A DNA stretch of 64,000 nucleotides. Origin: Runella sp. SP2. Lineage in GTDB: Bacteria > Bacteroidota > Bacteroidia > Cytophagales > Spirosomataceae. Position numbers and translations under genes: made by a program. The notes beneath the pieces are model-generated. The model searched no databases, was not told where the DNA came from, and saw only the letters and a list, made by a program, of their open reading frames with translations. The stretch spans positions 62,001 through 126,000 of the forward strand of contig NZ_CP031030.1 in NCBI RefSeq assembly GCF_003711225.1. The letters are read 5' to 3'. Positions 26,129-35,086 of the stretch are shown in pieces (positions within the stretch are counted from its first letter, which is position 1; every line of letters begins with the position of its first letter).

Positions 26129-27628
26129 ATGAATTCACCCAAAAGTAGAGGACCACACAAACGCTTTTTGATTGTCTATTTTTTGGTTCAATTGATGATA
26201 AGTCCGTTGTTTGCGCAGCGCGACACGATTACCAATTATTACGAAACCGAGCAAATCAAACTTCCTAAAGGACTTCGGGCTGAGACGGGTGGAATGGATT
26301 TTATGCCCGACGGGCGTTTGGTGGCGTGTTTTCACTTGGGAGAAGTGATGACTTACAACCCCAAAACCAAAGTTTGGAAGAAATTTGCGGAAGGTTTGCA
26401 CGACCCGTTAGGCGTGGCAGCCATCAGTAATACGGTGATTTTGGTGATGCAGCGTCCCGAACTGACGCGCATCAAAGACACCAACAACGATGGAGTGGCG
26501 GATGTCTATGAAACCGTGACCGACGATTTTGGTATGTCGGGCAATTACCACGAGTTTGCTTTTGGGCCGCTCAAAGACAAAGATGGCAACTATTTCATTG
26601 CCCTCAACGTCGCCTCCAACGGTGCAGGGATTCGTCCCGAAATTCGCGGAACGTACGACTCACTGAGCCGCGATGGGCGGATGTACTCGTGTGTGCCGTA
26701 CCGTGGTTGGGTGATGAAATACAACGTAAAAACGAAAAAATTGGAGCCGTATGCCTCGGGTTTTCGTTCGCCCAATGGGCTAGGATTTGATGCAAAAGAT
26801 CGTTTGTACGTGTCAGACAATCAGGGAGATTGGCGTGGAACAAGTCCGTTGTACCACGTTGAAAAAGATAAGTTTTATGGACACGTAGCGAGTTTGATTT
26901 GGAAAAAAGATTTTCCTCGCGTTAAGCCACTTTCATTGCCCGTCGAACAGCTTGACAGTATGCGTACCCGCGAAGCAATTGCGTTTCCGCACACCGAAAT
27001 CGCCCATTCGGTGACGCAGCCTTTGCTCGACAACACGGGCGGGAAATTTGGACCCTTTACGGGGCAACTATTCATTGGAGAAATGGATTATCCGCGATTA
27101 GTGCGCTTGTTGATGGAAGAAGTGGGTGGACAAATGCAAGGGGCTTGCGTGGCTTTTGGCGACGGAACGGGGCTATTGAAAGGAAATAACCGCTTGGTAT
27201 TTGATAAAAATGGCGATTTGTGGATTGGTCACAACGACCACGGCTGGGTAGGTGACGAAGGGCTTTCGCGCATTCATTGGAAAGGTAAAGTTCCGCTGGA
27301 AATCATGGCGATGAACCTCACCAAAGAAGGGTTTGAACTTACGTTTTCGCTGCCCGTAGATGCTAAGATAGCGGCCAATCCGAGTTTGTATAAATTTCAG
27401 CGTTATTACTACAAATACCACCGCCCCTACGGCTCGCCCAAAACCGACGTGGCCGATGTCGCCGTGAAGGAAGTGACGGTATCGCCCGACGGGAAAAAAG
27501 TGTCTTTCAAATTGGCCGAATTGAAAGCGGGTTATGTTTATGACCTCAAAATGGGAGAGCTAAAAACCACCGATGGAAAGCTGCTAATGAACCGCGCGAT
27601 TTATTATACGTTGAATAAACTGAAGTAG
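26129..27628 (+). CDS. Secreted beta-propeller protein, glucose/sorbosone dehydrogenase-like
   Basis: This 499-aa protein has a signal peptide (FLIVYFLVQLMISPLFAQ) and propeller-type repeats such as GMDFMPDGRLVACFHLGEV, ASGFRSPNGLGFDAKDRLYVSDNQGDW and KNGDLWIGHNDHGWVG. This resembles the soluble quinoprotein glucose/sorbosone dehydrogenase fold, often annotated as heme-binding or PQQ-type proteins in Bacteroidota. No CxxCH heme site is present. The C-terminal about 100 residues form an extra domain (ELTFSLPVDAKIAANPSLYKF). The catalytic role is unproven. The cupredoxin gene upstream suggests an electron-transfer partner. Confidence 0.75.
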   Translation: MNSPKSRGPHKRFLIVYFLVQLMISPLFAQRDTITNYYETEQIKLPKGLRAETGGMDFMPDGRLVACFHLGEVMTYNPKTKVWKKFAEGLHDPLGVAAISNTVILVMQRPELTRIKDTNNDGVADVYETVTDDFGMSGNYHEFAFGPLKDKDGNYFIALNVASNGAGIRPEIRGTYDSLSRDGRMYSCVPYRGWVMKYNVKTKKLEPYASGFRSPNGLGFDAKDRLYVSDNQGDWRGTSPLYHVEKDKFYGHVASLIWKKDFPRVKPLSLPVEQLDSMRTREAIAFPHTEIAHSVTQPLLDNTGGKFGPFTGQLFIGEMDYPRLVRLLMEEVGGQMQGACVAFGDGTGLLKGNNRLVFDKNGDLWIGHNDHGWVGDEGLSRIHWKGKVPLEIMAMNLTKEGFELTFSLPVDAKIAANPSLYKFQRYYYKYHRPYGSPKTDVADVAVKEVTVSPDGKKVSFKLAELKAGYVYDLKMGELKTTDGKLLMNRAIYYTLNKLK

Positions 27629-27703
27629 GGGGTTGCCCGTTTCTAGTGGAGCCTAAAACATTTCCAACGAAGGGGGGACGAAATTTTGTAGGTAACTAGG
27701 GAA

Positions 27704-27797
27704 ATGTAAACACATAGTTGACATAGAATTTTGACATAGCACACAAAAGACTGTCTATGTTTACATATGTGTTTATTCTAGTGTTTTCTATGTGTTT
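27704..27797. repeat. CACATAG-type inverted repeats between convergent genes
   Basis: The 195-bp gap between the propeller gene and the sigma gene contains ACATAG at 27712, 27721 and 27734, then CTATGT at 27755 and 27788. AAACACATAG (27708-27717) is the exact reverse complement of CTATGTGTTT (27788-27797), and ATGTAAACACATAG pairs with CTATGTTTACAT (27755-27766) with a 2-nt bulge. The unit spacing is irregular. It may act as a bidirectional terminator or be the scar of an inserted element. Confidence 0.55.
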
Positions 27798-27823
27798 CAA
27801 AAAGATGTTACCATATCCTGCAT

Positions 27824-28399
27824 TTATTCGTACACCCCCAACGAAGCCTGTATCAAGAGAATTAAGAAGGGGACAAGGTGTTCTCGCAGAAACTTTACGG
27901 ACTTGTAAATCAAATTGACGACCGCTTGGTAGGTCAGCTTCATCACTTCGGCGATTTCGTCGTAATTTAATTGGCTAAAAAAACGAAGATAAAGGGCTTC
28001 TTGCTGCCGTTTGGTAAGTTGGCTTATCAAATGCGTGAGCCTTTCTTTTTGTTCATGGTCGGTTTGTTGTTCTATTAACCAACTTTCGTGGCTGATTTCG
28101 AACCACTCGTTGGGTTCTTCCTCAATGACATCAAAGCGATTTTCTTTTCGCAACTCCCGCGTTAGCTTGAATTTCAGTGCTTTGAAGAGATAGCCCTTGA
28201 CCGACGTAACTTCTCCTAAACGTTCTTTGGACGTCCAAAGCTCAAAAAAAAGGTCTTGGATGCAGTCGTCCAAAAGCTGCGTATTACGGACAATTTTATA
28301 TCCATACAGATATAACGGCCTGTAATACTTCTTAAAAAGTCCCTCAAAAGCTTTTTGGTCGGCGTTTAGAAAACCCTTCCACAATTGAGTTTCATCCAT
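27824..28399 (-). CDS. ECF sigma factor of FecI/RpoE type (SusCD-linked)
   Basis: This 191-aa sigma factor has region 2 (FEGLFKKYYRPLYLYGYKI, DDCIQDLFFELW) and region 4 (LTKRQQEALYLRFFSQLNYDEIAEVMKLTYQAVVNLIYKS), spaced as in Bacteroidota ECF sigmas (RNA polymerase sigma-70 family, Bacteroides expansion). It is divergent from the FecR gene, with 164 bp between them; FecR is expected to hold it inactive until the STN-SusC receptor signals. A consensus promoter with 19-bp spacer reads into it. Target promoters should include the FecR-susC-susD unit. Confidence 0.92.
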   Translation of the reverse strand: MDETQLWKGFLNADQKAFEGLFKKYYRPLYLYGYKIVRNTQLLDDCIQDLFFELWTSKERLGEVTSVKGYLFKALKFKLTRELRKENRFDVIEEEPNEWFEISHESWLIEQQTDHEQKERLTHLISQLTKRQQEALYLRFFSQLNYDEIAEVMKLTYQAVVNLIYKSVKFLREHLVPFLILLIQASLGVYE

Positions 28400-28438
28400 C
28401 TAACCAAGTGTTTATATACCACTATTACAAAAGTGAAG

Positions 28439-28468
28439 CAAAAGTAGGCTATTTAATGATGTAGCAAT
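28439..28468 (-). promoter_or_regulatory. Promoter of the ECF sigma gene
   Basis: On the minus strand, TTG (28468-28466), a 19-bp spacer and TACTTTTG (28446-28439) match the Bacteroidota housekeeping consensus. Transcription should start near 28432, about 33 nt before the sigma start. This suggests basal supply of the sigma factor by the main sigma. Confidence 0.65.
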
Positions 28469-28563
28469 TTGAATTTTTTGAGAATAAAAAAAAAATAAGA
28501 AAAAAAATGATTATCCCGTGATGGTTTGCAGTACTGGTACATGAAAGGGTTAATAATCTTGAT

Positions 28564-29568
28564 ATGAAACCAGAACAATTGCTGACCGACGAGACCTTTC
28601 TTGCTTGGTATTTCCAAACCGACGATGAGTCGGTCGAAAAATGGAATAGGTCAATGGCCGAAAACCCTTCCCTCAAGGCAAGTGTGGACGAGGCTGTGTC
28701 TTTGTTGCAATTTATGCAAAGTGAAGAAGAGAGGCTAGTCAATGAACAGCAGATTGAGCAAGCGACTGCGCGATTGATGTCGAGGGTACAAGATTGGGAA
28801 GAAACCAAACCCGCAACTCGTTCGCTGTCGCGTGTATTTGTTCGATGGGCGTGGCCTGTCGCAGCGAGTGTTTTGATGGCATTTGGGCTGGTTTGGTACC
28901 TGAATAAAGAAGAGGCCGACAACGTATATGTGGCTTCGGAGCACATGATGGAACTGAAACTTGCCGACGGCTCTTTGGTAAAACTGAACAAAGGTGCTGA
29001 GTTGAAAGTAGAAAATTTGGACCAAAACGCTACTGGAAACCGAGAAGTATGGCTCAAAGGAGAAGCATTTTTTGACGTAAGTCACTTGCCCAATCACCGA
29101 GGCTTTGTGGTGCATTCGGGCGACGTAAATGTGGCTGTATTAGGAACACGCTTCAATGTTCGCAATGGTGCTAATGCTACATCCGTGGCGCTCGAATCGG
29201 GAAAAGTAGAATTGTCATTGGTAAATAACCACGCCCAAAAATTAGTGATGAAACCAGGCGATTTGGTAGAATATTCAACGGCTTCGGGTGGCTTGGTAAA
29301 ATCAGAAATCAACGTTCAAACGTATGCTGCTTGGCAGTCGGGCAAAGTGGTTTTTGAAAATGCAACGTTGTCCGAAATTCAAAAAACGTTAGAAGGTCGC
29401 TTTGGCCTGAAAGTGCAAGTAGAGCCAGGCAGCGAGCTTGGAGAGTTCAACGGCGCTTTTCCGTCTGACGACCCCGCCGTGCTCATCAATGCCTTGGAAA
29501 AAGCATACCCAGGTCAGGTGGTTCGTGTGGAGGGCGGAATTCAAGTGCGTAAGTCTATTAATAATTGA
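28564..29568 (+). CDS. FecR-domain anti-sigma regulator
   Basis: This 334-aa inner-membrane protein has a cytoplasmic N-terminal anti-sigma region (residues 1-90), one membrane segment (RWAWPVAASVLMAFGLVWYL), a periplasmic FecR domain (LADGSLVKLNKGAELKVE, GEAFFDVSHLPNHRGFVVHSG, VLGTRFNVR) and a C-terminal domain of the DUF4974 type (VFENATLSEIQKTLEGRFGLKV). It relays the signal from the STN-bearing SusC to the divergent sigma factor. It directly precedes the susC gene (36-bp gap). Confidence 0.93.
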   Translation: MKPEQLLTDETFLAWYFQTDDESVEKWNRSMAENPSLKASVDEAVSLLQFMQSEEERLVNEQQIEQATARLMSRVQDWEETKPATRSLSRVFVRWAWPVAASVLMAFGLVWYLNKEEADNVYVASEHMMELKLADGSLVKLNKGAELKVENLDQNATGNREVWLKGEAFFDVSHLPNHRGFVVHSGDVNVAVLGTRFNVRNGANATSVALESGKVELSLVNNHAQKLVMKPGDLVEYSTASGGLVKSEINVQTYAAWQSGKVVFENATLSEIQKTLEGRFGLKVQVEPGSELGEFNGAFPSDDPAVLINALEKAYPGQVVRVEGGIQVRKSINN

Positions 29569-29604
29569 TCGTCAGGTTTTTTAGAATATCAAACCATTGT
29601 CTAT

Positions 29605-32600
29605 ATGAAAAGTTTCTACCGTCGGAAATCACGGCAACAGGCGCTCGGGCTACTGTTTTGCTGCTTTGCCTTTCAGGCATCGGGACAATTACTGGCCTCG
29701 CGCGAAGTGGCTGGAAATCAGGGTCAGTACCAAAAGTCAACCACGACCAAATCGCTCAAAAGCGCTTTGAAAGATCTTCAGTCCAGATACAAAGTTTCCT
29801 TTTCTTATGACCGACGAACCGTTGAAAACAAAACCATTGAGTATGGCGTACAACAGTTTGGGTCGTTGGAAAAAGAACTAGATTTTATATCATCCACACT
29901 AAATCTACGTTACGAAAAACTCGACAAAAATCTGTACCTACTGACGCCCATGACCAAATGGGCGGGGTTTGTACAAGAACCTTTGCGAGTAGCGCCCCCC
30001 GCAACCACCTCCACGCCCCAAGTTTCGGAAGTACAGGCATTAGCTCCTGCCCGAAAATTGGTGAAGGTGATTGCGGGCAAGGTGGTGGCCAAGTCGGATG
30101 GAGCACCTTTGCCTGGCGTTAATGTCGTGATAAAAGGAACCCAAACGGGCACGATTTCGGGAAGTGATGGCTCGTTTAGCATCGACGCCCCCGCTTCCAC
30201 GTCGGTGTTGGTATTTTCGTTTATCGGGTACCAAACCAAAGAAGTGGCGTTGGGAGATAAAACCAATCTTCAAGTAGAGTTAGAAGAAAGTGCTATCGTG
30301 CTGAACGAGGCGGTCGTAACGGCCTTGGGTATCAAGCGTGAAAAGCGGTCGCTGGGCTATTCAGTGGGTAATGTAGAAAGTACCGCCCTTACCCAAACGC
30401 CGCAAAACAACGTGCTCAACACCTTGGCAGGAAAAGTGGCGGGGGTACAAATTTCACAAATGGGGGGGGCCGTTGGCTCGTCGGTGAGCATGGTGATTCG
30501 CGGCGCTAACTCGCTCAACAGCGACAATCAGCCCTTGTTTGTGATTGATGGTGTGCCTGTTGCCAACCGCATGACCAACTCCTTTGCGGGAGCCGACATG
30601 GGAAATCCAATTTCGGACATTAACCCCAACGATATTGCCAATATTTCGATCCTAAAAGGGCCTAGTGCGGCGGCTTTGTACGGTTCTCGGGCAGGAAGTG
30701 GCGTGGTTTTGATTACGACCAAATCGGGGACAGGAGGCAAAAAAGGCATTGGGGTGTCGTTGAACACCTCCGTCGTGATGGACAAGCCGTTGGAATATGT
30801 GCACGTTCAAAACAAATTTGGTTCAGGAAAAACGGGTGCGCACGTGTTGGAAGAAGCCGAAAACGAAAGCTGGGGCGCTGCCTTAGATGCGGGTGAAAAT
30901 TGGGCTTTGTGGAACAGCAACGGCCAAAAAGTACCCTTGATTTCGTACCCGAACCGCTTCAACGATTTTTTTCAAACGGGCGTAACCAACACCAACAACG
31001 TATCGGTGAATGGCAATTATGAAAAAGGTAATTTTCGCCTATCGGTAGGAAATATGAGCAACTCGGGTATTATTCCAAATACCGACTTGTCGCGTTTGAC
31101 GATTGCCCTCAATTCTGCTTACAACATTACGGATAAGTTTCGTACTTCGGTAAGTCTGAACGTAACTCAGTCGGGCTCAGACAACCGACCGTTGATTGAC
31201 GCCAGTCGAAACGACCCCGTTAGAAGTGTTTACGAAATGGGTTCGCAGGTGAATATCAACGATTTGCGTAGCTATTGGTTGCCAGGCCAAGAGGGAATAG
31301 CCCAACTTAAATACAAAGACAAACAAAACAACCCTTTCTTTTTGGTATATGAAAACCTGACGGGTTTTAGCCGCGATCGTACGGTGGCTAAAATCCAAAT
31401 GGATTATGATTTTACCAATGAATTGACCCTAACGGGCAAATACGCGCGGGATTCGTACAGCGAGATTTTTGAGGCCAAAAAAGCGTACAGCAATTTTGAA
31501 GCCTTGAAAGGTGGTTATACCATTTCCAACGATTACCGCAAAGAACAGAACTTGGATTTGATGCTCAATTATAAAAAGAGCTTTGAAAACAGCTGGAGCC
31601 TCAACGCGATGGTGGGTGCCAACCGTTTGGAACAATACTACCAGTCGTTGTACAATGCCACAACCGAACTCGTAATTCCAGGGTTATATACCATTGCCAA
31701 CGGTGCGCCTGGAACGTTCAATCCGCTGAGTTCTTTCTCCCGAAAACTGCTTTATGGCGTGTATGCGTCGGCATCGCTTGGGTTCAAGGACTTTGTTTAT
31801 TTGGATTTGACCGCCCGCAATGACTGGACAAGTACGCTCAAAAAAGGAAATAATTCGTACTTCTATCCGTCGGCGTCGTTGAGTGTCTTGTTGTCAGAAG
31901 TAGTCAAAATGCCATCTTGGGTTGATTTTGCCAAAGTACGCGCGGGCTTTGCCCAAGTCGGTAACGACGTTGACCCATACAGCCGTTCACAAACTTACAG
32001 TACTGCGCTCGACTGGGGGGCGGCCAAGCGCATGTACATGGGAGGAGTGCTTAGAAACCCTGATTTGAAGCCCGAAATTTCGACTTCACACGAGATTGGG
32101 GTGGATTTTAAATTCTTCAAAAACCGACTTGGATTAGAAGCCACTTACTACAAACGCGGCAATAGAAACCAAGTACTTTCTATCGTAACACCCATTGAAT
32201 CAGGAGCGAGCAACAAGCAAATCAATGCGGGATTGGTGGAAAGTCAGGGCTTTGAGATTGGGATAATCACGACCCCCATCAAAACCAAAGACTTTACGTG
32301 GGACATGAATTTTACCTTGACCCGCAACCGCACCTATATTCGTAAGCTGGCCGAAGGAATCAAGTACTTCTCGTTTACATCGTACAGCGGCGCTGAGGTT
32401 CGTACCTACGAAGGTGGGCAAGTGGGAGATATTTATATGGCGCCTATGTTGAGGGTAAAAGATAAAGCGTCTCCCTATTATAATTATCCAATTGTGACCA
32501 GCGGAGGGCTTTACCAAACCGACAATGATCCCAACAATTTGGTGAAAATCGGCAACTTTAACCATAACTTCTTGATGGGAATTCAGCCGACCATTCGGTA

Positions 32601-33273
32601 CAAAAACTTGAGCATTTTTGCCAACATCGACTGGCGCCAAGGCGGACAATTCTATTCAAATACCATGATGTTTCTTGGAAATAACGGAATGTTGGACGAA
32701 ACGCTGTCGGGCGTGTCGTATGACCCATCGCGTAGCCTTGCCGAACAAATCAAAGCCAATCCAGACATGTACCTCGGCAATTGGGTTGGAGGAAGAAACG
32801 CTGCTTATGGAGGTTTTGCGTGGCCTGAAGGAAGCGCCGAAGCCGCAAAACGCTTGCAAGATGCCAGCCTGAATCCTGGGGTTCTTGCCACCAAAGATGC
32901 CGCAGGAAATACCGTTTATGTGGAAAATTTGGGAGGAGCAGGCAGCAAATGGATTGACCCATTCAGTGCGTACCGCTACGCCAATCGTCCTTTCCCTGAC
33001 CGCAATTTGTACAGCGCCACGTACGTCAAGCTGAGAGAAATATCGGTGACTTACTTTTTGCCAAAAAGCTTTGTGAGCCGTTTCAAAGTTCAAAATGCCT
33101 CTTTGTCGATTGTCGGGAACAACCTGTACATGTGGACCCGTCACGGAATCAAGGGCTTGGATCCTGAGCGCGCTTTCCGTCCCACGGGTACCAGCTGGTC
33201 GCAGGGGGTTGAATATTACAATGTGATGCCAATCACTGGCTCAGTAGGTTTCAAATTGAATGTTGACTTTTAA
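29605..33273 (+). CDS. SusC/RagA-family TonB-linked outer-membrane receptor with STN domain
   Basis: This 1222-aa receptor imports oligosaccharides through the outer membrane. The order is: signal peptide (ends FQASGQ); STN signalling domain, about residues 50-112 (SLKSALKDLQSRYKVSFSYD); carboxypeptidase-regulatory-like domain, about 152-230 (VVAKSDGAPLPGVNVVIKGT, IDAPASTSVLVFSFIGYQ); TonB plug (EAVVTALGIKREKRSLGYSV, GSSVSMVIRGANSLNSDNQPLFVIDGVPV, ILKGPSAAALYGSRAGSGVV); then a 22-strand-type barrel to the C-terminus (MPITGSVGFKLNVDF). The STN domain plus the FecR/sigma pair upstream means that substrate sensing goes across the envelope. SusD follows after 12 bp. The substrate is unknown. Confidence 0.95.
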   Translation: MKSFYRRKSRQQALGLLFCCFAFQASGQLLASREVAGNQGQYQKSTTTKSLKSALKDLQSRYKVSFSYDRRTVENKTIEYGVQQFGSLEKELDFISSTLNLRYEKLDKNLYLLTPMTKWAGFVQEPLRVAPPATTSTPQVSEVQALAPARKLVKVIAGKVVAKSDGAPLPGVNVVIKGTQTGTISGSDGSFSIDAPASTSVLVFSFIGYQTKEVALGDKTNLQVELEESAIVLNEAVVTALGIKREKRSLGYSVGNVESTALTQTPQNNVLNTLAGKVAGVQISQMGGAVGSSVSMVIRGANSLNSDNQPLFVIDGVPVANRMTNSFAGADMGNPISDINPNDIANISILKGPSAAALYGSRAGSGVVLITTKSGTGGKKGIGVSLNTSVVMDKPLEYVHVQNKFGSGKTGAHVLEEAENESWGAALDAGENWALWNSNGQKVPLISYPNRFNDFFQTGVTNTNNVSVNGNYEKGNFRLSVGNMSNSGIIPNTDLSRLTIALNSAYNITDKFRTSVSLNVTQSGSDNRPLIDASRNDPVRSVYEMGSQVNINDLRSYWLPGQEGIAQLKYKDKQNNPFFLVYENLTGFSRDRTVAKIQMDYDFTNELTLTGKYARDSYSEIFEAKKAYSNFEALKGGYTISNDYRKEQNLDLMLNYKKSFENSWSLNAMVGANRLEQYYQSLYNATTELVIPGLYTIANGAPGTFNPLSSFSRKLLYGVYASASLGFKDFVYLDLTARNDWTSTLKKGNNSYFYPSASLSVLLSEVVKMPSWVDFAKVRAGFAQVGNDVDPYSRSQTYSTALDWGAAKRMYMGGVLRNPDLKPEISTSHEIGVDFKFFKNRLGLEATYYKRGNRNQVLSIVTPIESGASNKQINAGLVESQGFEIGIITTPIKTKDFTWDMNFTLTRNRTYIRKLAEGIKYFSFTSYSGAEVRTYEGGQVGDIYMAPMLRVKDKASPYYNYPIVTSGGLYQTDNDPNNLVKIGNFNHNFLMGIQPTIRYKNLSIFANIDWRQGGQFYSNTMMFLGNNGMLDETLSGVSYDPSRSLAEQIKANPDMYLGNWVGGRNAAYGGFAWPEGSAEAAKRLQDASLNPGVLATKDAAGNTVYVENLGGAGSKWIDPFSAYRYANRPFPDRNLYSATYVKLREISVTYFLPKSFVSRFKVQNASLSIVGNNLYMWTRHGIKGLDPERAFRPTGTSWSQGVEYYNVMPITGSVGFKLNVDF

Positions 33274-33285
33274 AATTGGGTAGCG

Positions 33286-34959
33286 ATGAAATTCACAAAC
33301 ATAAAAAAAGGGGTTGCCGCTTTAACCGTAGGTGGCTTGCTGTTTTCGTGCCAAGATTTGACCGAAATCGACAAAAATCCCAACAGTCCAGAGGATGTTT
33401 CTTCCAACTACATTATGACCTTTGTGCTGTCCAACACGGGTAAGACTTTCTTTAGCTTGGGCAGAGACGGGTCTAAAATTGGGGCAGCGATGCAATACAT
33501 GCAGGCGGGTACCAACGAAGGAGCGGCGGTAATCAACCAATACGCTTGGACGCAAGAGTCGTGGAACGGTTATTATGAGATTTTGCGCAATAATCAGTTG
33601 ATTTACGACAAAGGCATCAAAGAAAATAACCGCTTTTTTCAGGCCATTGCCCTCACGATGCGGTCGGCTGTGTTTGGCCTATTAACCGATTTATACGGTG
33701 ATATACCTTACACTGAGTCGCTCAAGGCATCTTCTGGTTTATTTTTTCCAAAATACGATGAGCAGGCCGTCGTGTATAAAGGCATTATGACCGATTTGAA
33801 ACAAGCCGTGACCTTGCTCAATAGCCTCGAAAGCAAAGATGCCGTCAACCCAACGTCAGATATTTTGTACAAAGGAGACGGGAAAAAATGGCGAAAATTG
33901 GCCAATTCGCTCCGTTTGCGTTACGCCTTGCGCTTGTCCGACAAACGTTCAGAAATGAGTGCCTTGGGCGTAAATATCCAAGCAGAATTTACGGAAGCGT
34001 CCGCCGATGCTTTTACGAGCAATAGCGATGATGCTTCGATGGCGTTTGTGGGAGCGAGTGCCGATAATTCAGCCCCAGGTGGGCCACTCAATTCGCCCAA
34101 CCCCAACTTTTTGTTGAAACCTGGGCAGCCATTTGTTAATAAGTTAATCGCCCTAAATGACCCGCGTCTTCAACGTTGGATACAACCTGTGCAGCGAAAA
34201 TGGGATACCAAAGTCACCAAAGAAACAACGGTAACGGTCAAAAATAGCTACGGTGAAAGTTATTCGGTTGTGTATGTCCCGACGACATCGACCAACGTAG
34301 ATACCTCGCTTTACGTGGGTCTTCCTGTGGGTTTGCCCATTACGCAGGCAGTAGCTTACAATAAAGGCAATGACGCGACGGCTTACAATAACGAACGCAA
34401 TCCCTACATTTCTTTCTTGCACGAACGCTACCGTAAAAACACGGATACGTATGTTCCAATGAACATCATAACGTACAGCGAGGTGGAGTTTATTCTGGCT
34501 GAAGCAGCTTTGGCGGGAAGTTTTGGTGCAACCGATGCCGAAGGCCACTACAAAAAAGCCATTCGGGCTTCAATGGACAAAGCAGGGGTGTTTACGGCAA
34601 CCTACGATTTTGACAAATATTACGCCCAAAATACGGTAAACTACACCACGGCTGCCAACAAACTAGAGCGAATTATGGAGCAAAAGTGGCTTTCCTCGTG
34701 GTTTGGCATTGAGTCGTGGTTTGACTGGAGACGAACGGGTTTTCCTGCGTTGAAGGCGGGTGAAGTGGCACAGTACGGTAAAGCACTGCCGATTCGATAC
34801 ATGTATCCGTCTCCCAACCAAGACCCTTCTTATTTGACGAATTACAACTCAGCCGTTGAGCGCTTAGGAAGCACCAACTATATCCCATCAGGACAAAGCA
34901 AAGACCACCCATACGCCAAAATGTGGCTCATTCAAGGCACAAGCAAACCGTGGAATTAG
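33286..34959 (+). CDS. SusD/RagB-family outer-membrane lipoprotein (SusD-like_2 type)
   Basis: This 557-aa protein has a lipoprotein signal (GVAALTVGGLLFSC, Cys near residue 22) and the helical TPR-like SusD fold. Blocks such as SWNGYYEILRNNQLIYDKGIKENN, ALTMRSAVFGLLTDLYGDIPYTES, ILYKGDGKKWRKLANSLRLRYALRLSD and YSEVEFILAEAAL place it in the SusD-like_2 (PF12771-type) branch. It caps the SusC barrel on the cell surface and binds the glycan. It is 12 bp after susC and followed by a CCCGAAAGTT-family hairpin, so the fecR-susC-susD unit probably ends here. Confidence 0.94.
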   Translation: MKFTNIKKGVAALTVGGLLFSCQDLTEIDKNPNSPEDVSSNYIMTFVLSNTGKTFFSLGRDGSKIGAAMQYMQAGTNEGAAVINQYAWTQESWNGYYEILRNNQLIYDKGIKENNRFFQAIALTMRSAVFGLLTDLYGDIPYTESLKASSGLFFPKYDEQAVVYKGIMTDLKQAVTLLNSLESKDAVNPTSDILYKGDGKKWRKLANSLRLRYALRLSDKRSEMSALGVNIQAEFTEASADAFTSNSDDASMAFVGASADNSAPGGPLNSPNPNFLLKPGQPFVNKLIALNDPRLQRWIQPVQRKWDTKVTKETTVTVKNSYGESYSVVYVPTTSTNVDTSLYVGLPVGLPITQAVAYNKGNDATAYNNERNPYISFLHERYRKNTDTYVPMNIITYSEVEFILAEAALAGSFGATDAEGHYKKAIRASMDKAGVFTATYDFDKYYAQNTVNYTTAANKLERIMEQKWLSSWFGIESWFDWRRTGFPALKAGEVAQYGKALPIRYMYPSPNQDPSYLTNYNSAVERLGSTNYIPSGQSKDHPYAKMWLIQGTSKPWN

Positions 34960-35012
34960 GTAGTTTTTGGCACTATTTAGCTTTAAAAAATTAGAGTTTC
35001 TGTTCTTTAAGC

Positions 35013-35042
35013 CTTCCCGAAAGTTCAACAACTTTCGGGAAG
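35013..35042 (+). terminator. Terminator after susD, CCCGAAAGTT family
   Basis: CTTCCCGAAAGTT pairs perfectly with AACTTTCGGGAAG over a 4-nt CAAC loop, then ATTCTTTTTG. Its core matches the hairpin at 4692-4732, so this is a repeated intergenic unit as well as a terminator. Confidence 0.8.
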
Positions 35043-35086
35043 ATTCTTTTTGTACTTGGAAAATCTGATTATGAAATAACGCACCA

